Positions 7,059 through 10,134 of a DNA stretch of 10,134 nt are shown here, one piece after another (within the stretch, counting starts at the first letter, position 1; each line of letters starts with the position of its first letter). This stretch comes from an uncultured Planctomycetaceae bacterium (lineage in GTDB: Bacteria; Planctomycetota; Planctomycetia; Planctomycetales; Planctomycetaceae). The translations under genes were made by a program, and so were the position numbers. The notes beneath the pieces are model-generated. The model did not search any database and had not been told where the DNA came from. It worked only from the letters and a program-made list of their open reading frames with translations. The stretch is from assembly GCA_903921605.1 (NCBI GenBank), contig CAIXQV010000696.1:1-10134 (forward strand), given 5' to 3'.

Positions 7059-8028
7059 TGGCCCAGACCTTCCCTGTCCATTCGCAATCGCTCAAGGAAC
7101 TGCCCTTCAAAATGGTGCCGTCGTCGGCTTCAACTTCCAGGATAAGCACACAGCCAGATCCGCAGGCGACGACTTGTCCACACGATTCAGCCACGGGACT
7201 GACGACAGGTCCAATCACTGTTCCCGGCAACTGATGATCCATTGAAACTGCCGGAAGCAACGCCGCCGACTGAATAGTCCAACGCCGACCGTCCAGAAAA
7301 CTGAACGCACCGGGATAAGGTCGAGTCAACGCGCGAACGAAGTTATAGACGCTCACCGCCGACTGATGCCAGTCCAGCAATCCATCGGCCGGACGTCGGC
7401 GAGGCAGCAACGGCTCATTCGATGAAGGTTGTGGTACTCCGGGACGTTCTCCTGCCAGCAACTTCGGGAGAACTCGCTGAATCATAATGCGATTGGACTC
7501 AGCCACTTTGTGATACAAAGTCTCGCAGGTGTCGTAGGGCGAAATGGGAAACTCGATCTGATCAATGATCTGCCCTTCGTCGACATTGTCCGCCAGCCAG
7601 ATCAAAGTATTCCCTGTCGTCTTTTCCCCGCGAATGATCGCCCAGTTGATCGGCGCGCTGCCGCGATTGTGAGGCAACAGCGACGCATGAGCACCGATAG
7701 CTCCCAGCCGTGCGGTGGCCAGCGCTGCGGAGCTGAGAATCTGACTCCAGCCAATGACCAGCAGCAAATCGAGATTCATCTCGGACAGAAGCTGACTTGT
7801 CTGCTCATTGTTAATGTTGTGAACACGATGCAGTGGAACATTCCAGCCCTCAAGCACGTCCGAGTATTCCGCTGTCGCACAACGTTTTGCCGCCGCTGGT
7901 GCATCCAGAGTAATGACCGCAACCAACGGAACTCCCGCATCGCGCAAACCTTGAAGCGCGGGAATGCCTTCCTGATGGAATCCAATCCAGGCGATGCGCA
8001 AAGAAGTTGTCGAGAAACCACCGGACAT
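7051..8028 (-). CDS. Formyltransferase, methionyl-tRNA formyltransferase-like fold, probably acting on an amino sugar
   Basis: 325 residues from the ATG at 8028-8026. A TTG 57 bases upstream is in frame, but the added residues are His-rich and unlike the family. The N-terminal Rossmann-like domain (about 10-180) has LRIAWIGFHQEGIPALQGL at the start and the formyl-folate site GAHASLLPHNRGSAPINW (112-129), then IIRGEKTTGNTL and NVDEGQIIDQ with the conserved Asp150. Residues about 210-325 (RRPADGLLDWHQSAVSVYNF, then RALTRPYPGAF) match the C-terminal domain of Fmt-like proteins. His114 is kept, but the Asn two residues before it in Fmt and ArnA is Gly112. Together with the adjacent deacetylase and sugar transferase this points to sugar N-formylation using N10-formyltetrahydrofolate rather than initiator-tRNA formylation. 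It is the first gene of the leftward operon. Confidence 0.88.
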   Translation of the reverse strand: MSGGFSTTSLRIAWIGFHQEGIPALQGLRDAGVPLVAVITLDAPAAAKRCATAEYSDVLEGWNVPLHRVHNINNEQTSQLLSEMNLDLLLVIGWSQILSSAALATARLGAIGAHASLLPHNRGSAPINWAIIRGEKTTGNTLIWLADNVDEGQIIDQIEFPISPYDTCETLYHKVAESNRIMIQRVLPKLLAGERPGVPQPSSNEPLLPRRRPADGLLDWHQSAVSVYNFVRALTRPYPGAFSFLDGRRWTIQSAALLPAVSMDHQLPGTVIGPVVSPVAESCGQVVACGSGCVLILEVEADDGTILKGSSLSDCEWTGKVWANE

Positions 8029-8164
8029 GAAGCAACCGTGTTGAAAGACAGGCGTTTCGTGAATTTTGTGCGAACGATAGTGCAATCAAACGGTGATGAG
8101 AACCTGGTGTTTGCGGTGGTTGACAGGAAAGGCATTCTTTAATGCTGGGGTGGGGAAAAATGAC

Positions 8165-8221
8165 AGTCCCGTCGACGGAGCGACGGGTGTACGGTACGCC
8201 CGTCGCTCCGCCGGCGGGACT
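8165..8221. repeat. 57-base near-perfect palindrome (REP-like element)
   Basis: The left arm is 8165-8192 and the right arm 8194-8221, each 28 bases, around a single central G. The right arm reversed and complemented differs from the left at three positions, all transitions; as RNA transcribed rightward, two of them become U-G pairs. The arms are very GC-rich and begin AGTCCCG. No T tract follows. It sits in the gap between two divergently transcribed genes, where a terminator is not expected, so an interspersed palindromic repeat is the better guess. It could also be a protein-binding site or a transcription block. Confidence 0.85.
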
Positions 8222-8370
8222 CTTCCGCCCGCCTCAGCTTGGTTCTTCGCAACGATTCTGTGGCTACCTGAGCCGCCCAAACTCATCTCTGGATGCCTAT
8301 TCCTGTCCTGCCCCAGTATCAACGCTGAGAACTTCCGGAAATTGTGGCCCCACTTTTGCCCGAGATCACT

Positions 8371-8399
8371 GCCACAAAAACGGTCGATCCTGCTACACT
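8371..8399 (+). promoter_or_regulatory. Candidate extended -10 promoter of enolase
   Basis: TGCTACACT at 8391-8399 is an extended -10 element (TG, one base, TACACT). The -35 position 17 bases upstream is GCCACA, a poor match that an extended -10 can tolerate. Transcription would start near 8406 with a leader of about 117 bases. A TTGACG at 8422-8427 lacks a partner and was not preferred. Confidence 0.35.
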
Positions 8400-8507
8400 C
8401 CCGCGTAATGGGAATGCTGATTTGACGCTGAGATCCGGCTATGGTCGTGATCCGGCGGAAGAATAAAGACATTGCGAAAGCCAAGTAACAAGTTCAAAAC
8501 CAGTTGA

Positions 8508-9794
<1,287 letters not shown>

Positions 9795-9807
9795 TCGCTG
9801 AGTGATC

Positions 9808-9826
9808 GGTTCGTGAGAAGCGAACC
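9808..9826 (+). promoter_or_regulatory. Hairpin covering the ribosome-binding region of the FtsB-like gene
   Basis: GGTTCG (9808-9813) pairs with CGAACC (9821-9826). The loop TGAGAAG holds the only Shine-Dalgarno-like sequence for the ATG at 9830, three bases beyond the stem. Presenting the site in a loop could modulate initiation. Its arms can also pair with the terminator-like stem at 9859-9907. Confidence 0.45.
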
Positions 9827-9829
9827 ATC

Positions 9830-10134
9830 ATGGCGAAAGTCGAACTGATCGAAACTTCCGAACCGACCACTGCGGAACCAGCCCCGGTTTCTCAGTCGGT
9901 CGGTTCGTTTTTTATGTCGGTCAGTTTCTGGTTAACGCTGACTGTGGCCGGAATCATGTACGCGGCTGTCGCGCTGTCGCCCAAGTTCGCGGCCTGGATC
10001 AATGTTCGTGAGCAGTACGTGACCAATGCCACGAAACTGACGCAACTGGAAGATGAAGTCGACTACCTGGAACGAGTCGCAGAAGCACTCAAAACGGATC
10101 CGGAGTTCGCCAAACGACTGATTCGAGCCAACCA
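9830..10134 (+). CDS. Septum formation initiator family protein (FtsB/DivIC-like), 3' end outside window
   Basis: The first 101 residues are present and the frame is open to the edge. FtsB/DivIC proteins are small bitopic members of the division complex that bridge FtsL and FtsQ/DivIB. The layout fits: a cytoplasmic leader of about 28 residues (MAKVELIETSEPTTAEPAPV and on), one membrane helix at about 31-50, then a coiled coil at about 60-88 (LTQLEDEVDYLERVAEALK) and a DPEFAKRLIR motif (90-99) where such proteins typically have a conserved patch. GAGAAG at 9815-9820 supports the ATG at 9830. An in-frame ATG at 9914 (Met29) would give a shorter protein starting just before the membrane helix but has no Shine-Dalgarno. 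It follows enolase by 35 bases and is probably co-transcribed at least in part. Confidence 0.82.
   Translation, partial: MAKVELIETSEPTTAEPAPVSQSVGSFFMSVSFWLTLTVAGIMYAAVALSPKFAAWINVREQYVTNATKLTQLEDEVDYLERVAEALKTDPEFAKRLIRAN
9859..9913 (+). terminator. Intrinsic-terminator-like stem with T6 tract inside the FtsB-like coding start
   Basis: CGAACCGACC (9859-9868) is perfectly complementary to GGTCGGTTCG (9898-9907), which is followed immediately by TTTTTT (9908-9913). The 29-base loop has a smaller inner stem (GAACC with GGTTT). This has the form of a Rho-independent terminator 64 bases after the enolase stop, yet it lies in codons about 10-28 of the next gene. It may end most enolase transcripts and let through a fraction, perhaps depending on translation. 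Confidence 0.6.

Noticed and set aside
8029..8085. TTG start extending the formyltransferase by 19 residues
   Set aside because: The added segment is His-rich and does not resemble the family N-terminus, whereas the ATG at 8028 lies about 10 residues before the first Rossmann strand.
7429..8142. 237-codon rightward open frame
   Set aside because: Antisense to the formyltransferase, which carries clear family motifs; the frame is a shadow of that gene's codon bias.
8165..8221. Palindrome as a bidirectional terminator
   Set aside because: It lies between two gene starts, not two gene ends, and no T tract follows on either strand.
8086..8484. Overlapping open frames on both strands across the palindrome
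   Set aside because: They stay open because the palindrome is GC-rich; translations are Arg/Pro/Ser-rich and lack motifs.

Overview
The window looks like a stretch of planctomycete chromosome, probably Planctomycetia of the Planctomycetaceae type. The grounds are a tandem pair of membrane-anchored coiled-coil proteins starting MASKD, a style I associate with that phylum, an enolase gene followed directly by a septum-formation-initiator-like gene, moderate GC content and long AT-richer intergenic gaps. The assignment rests on recall of family style, not on a search. No insertion sequence, prophage, CRISPR array, tRNA or rRNA gene is visible.

Layout. Positions 1-104 hold the first codons of a leftward gene that runs off the edge. 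About 730 bases without a convincing gene follow, ending in a candidate promoter near 842-869. Two tandem rightward paralogues (1004-2410 and 2507-4102) share one architecture: an N-terminal membrane anchor, a long coiled coil, a beta-rich domain and a C-terminal domain that resembles BRCT. A strong hairpin closes this pair. The next gap (4164-4839) contains hairpins, a probable 70-residue leftward gene and the nadC promoter region. nadC (4840-5721, rightward; NAD biosynthesis) converges on and overlaps a tightly packed leftward operon of three genes: a formyltransferase (7051-8028), a PIG-L deacetylase (6381-7058) and a polyprenyl-phosphate sugar transferase (5657-6400). Together these suggest a cell-surface glycan whose amino sugar is deacetylated and perhaps N-formylated. 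The gap upstream of that operon holds a 57-base near-perfect palindrome and the enolase promoter region. Enolase (8523-9794) is followed by the start of a septum-formation-initiator (FtsB/DivIC-like) gene that leaves the right edge.

The most interesting points are the paired BRCT-like membrane proteins; an intrinsic-terminator-like stem with a six-T tract lying inside the 5' coding region of the FtsB-like gene, flanked by repeats that can form a mutually exclusive structure (an attenuator-like arrangement); the 57-base palindrome; the deacetylase/formyltransferase/sugar transferase operon, whose formyltransferase has Gly where the classical catalytic Asn sits; and the 65-base antisense overlap of nadC with the sugar transferase gene.
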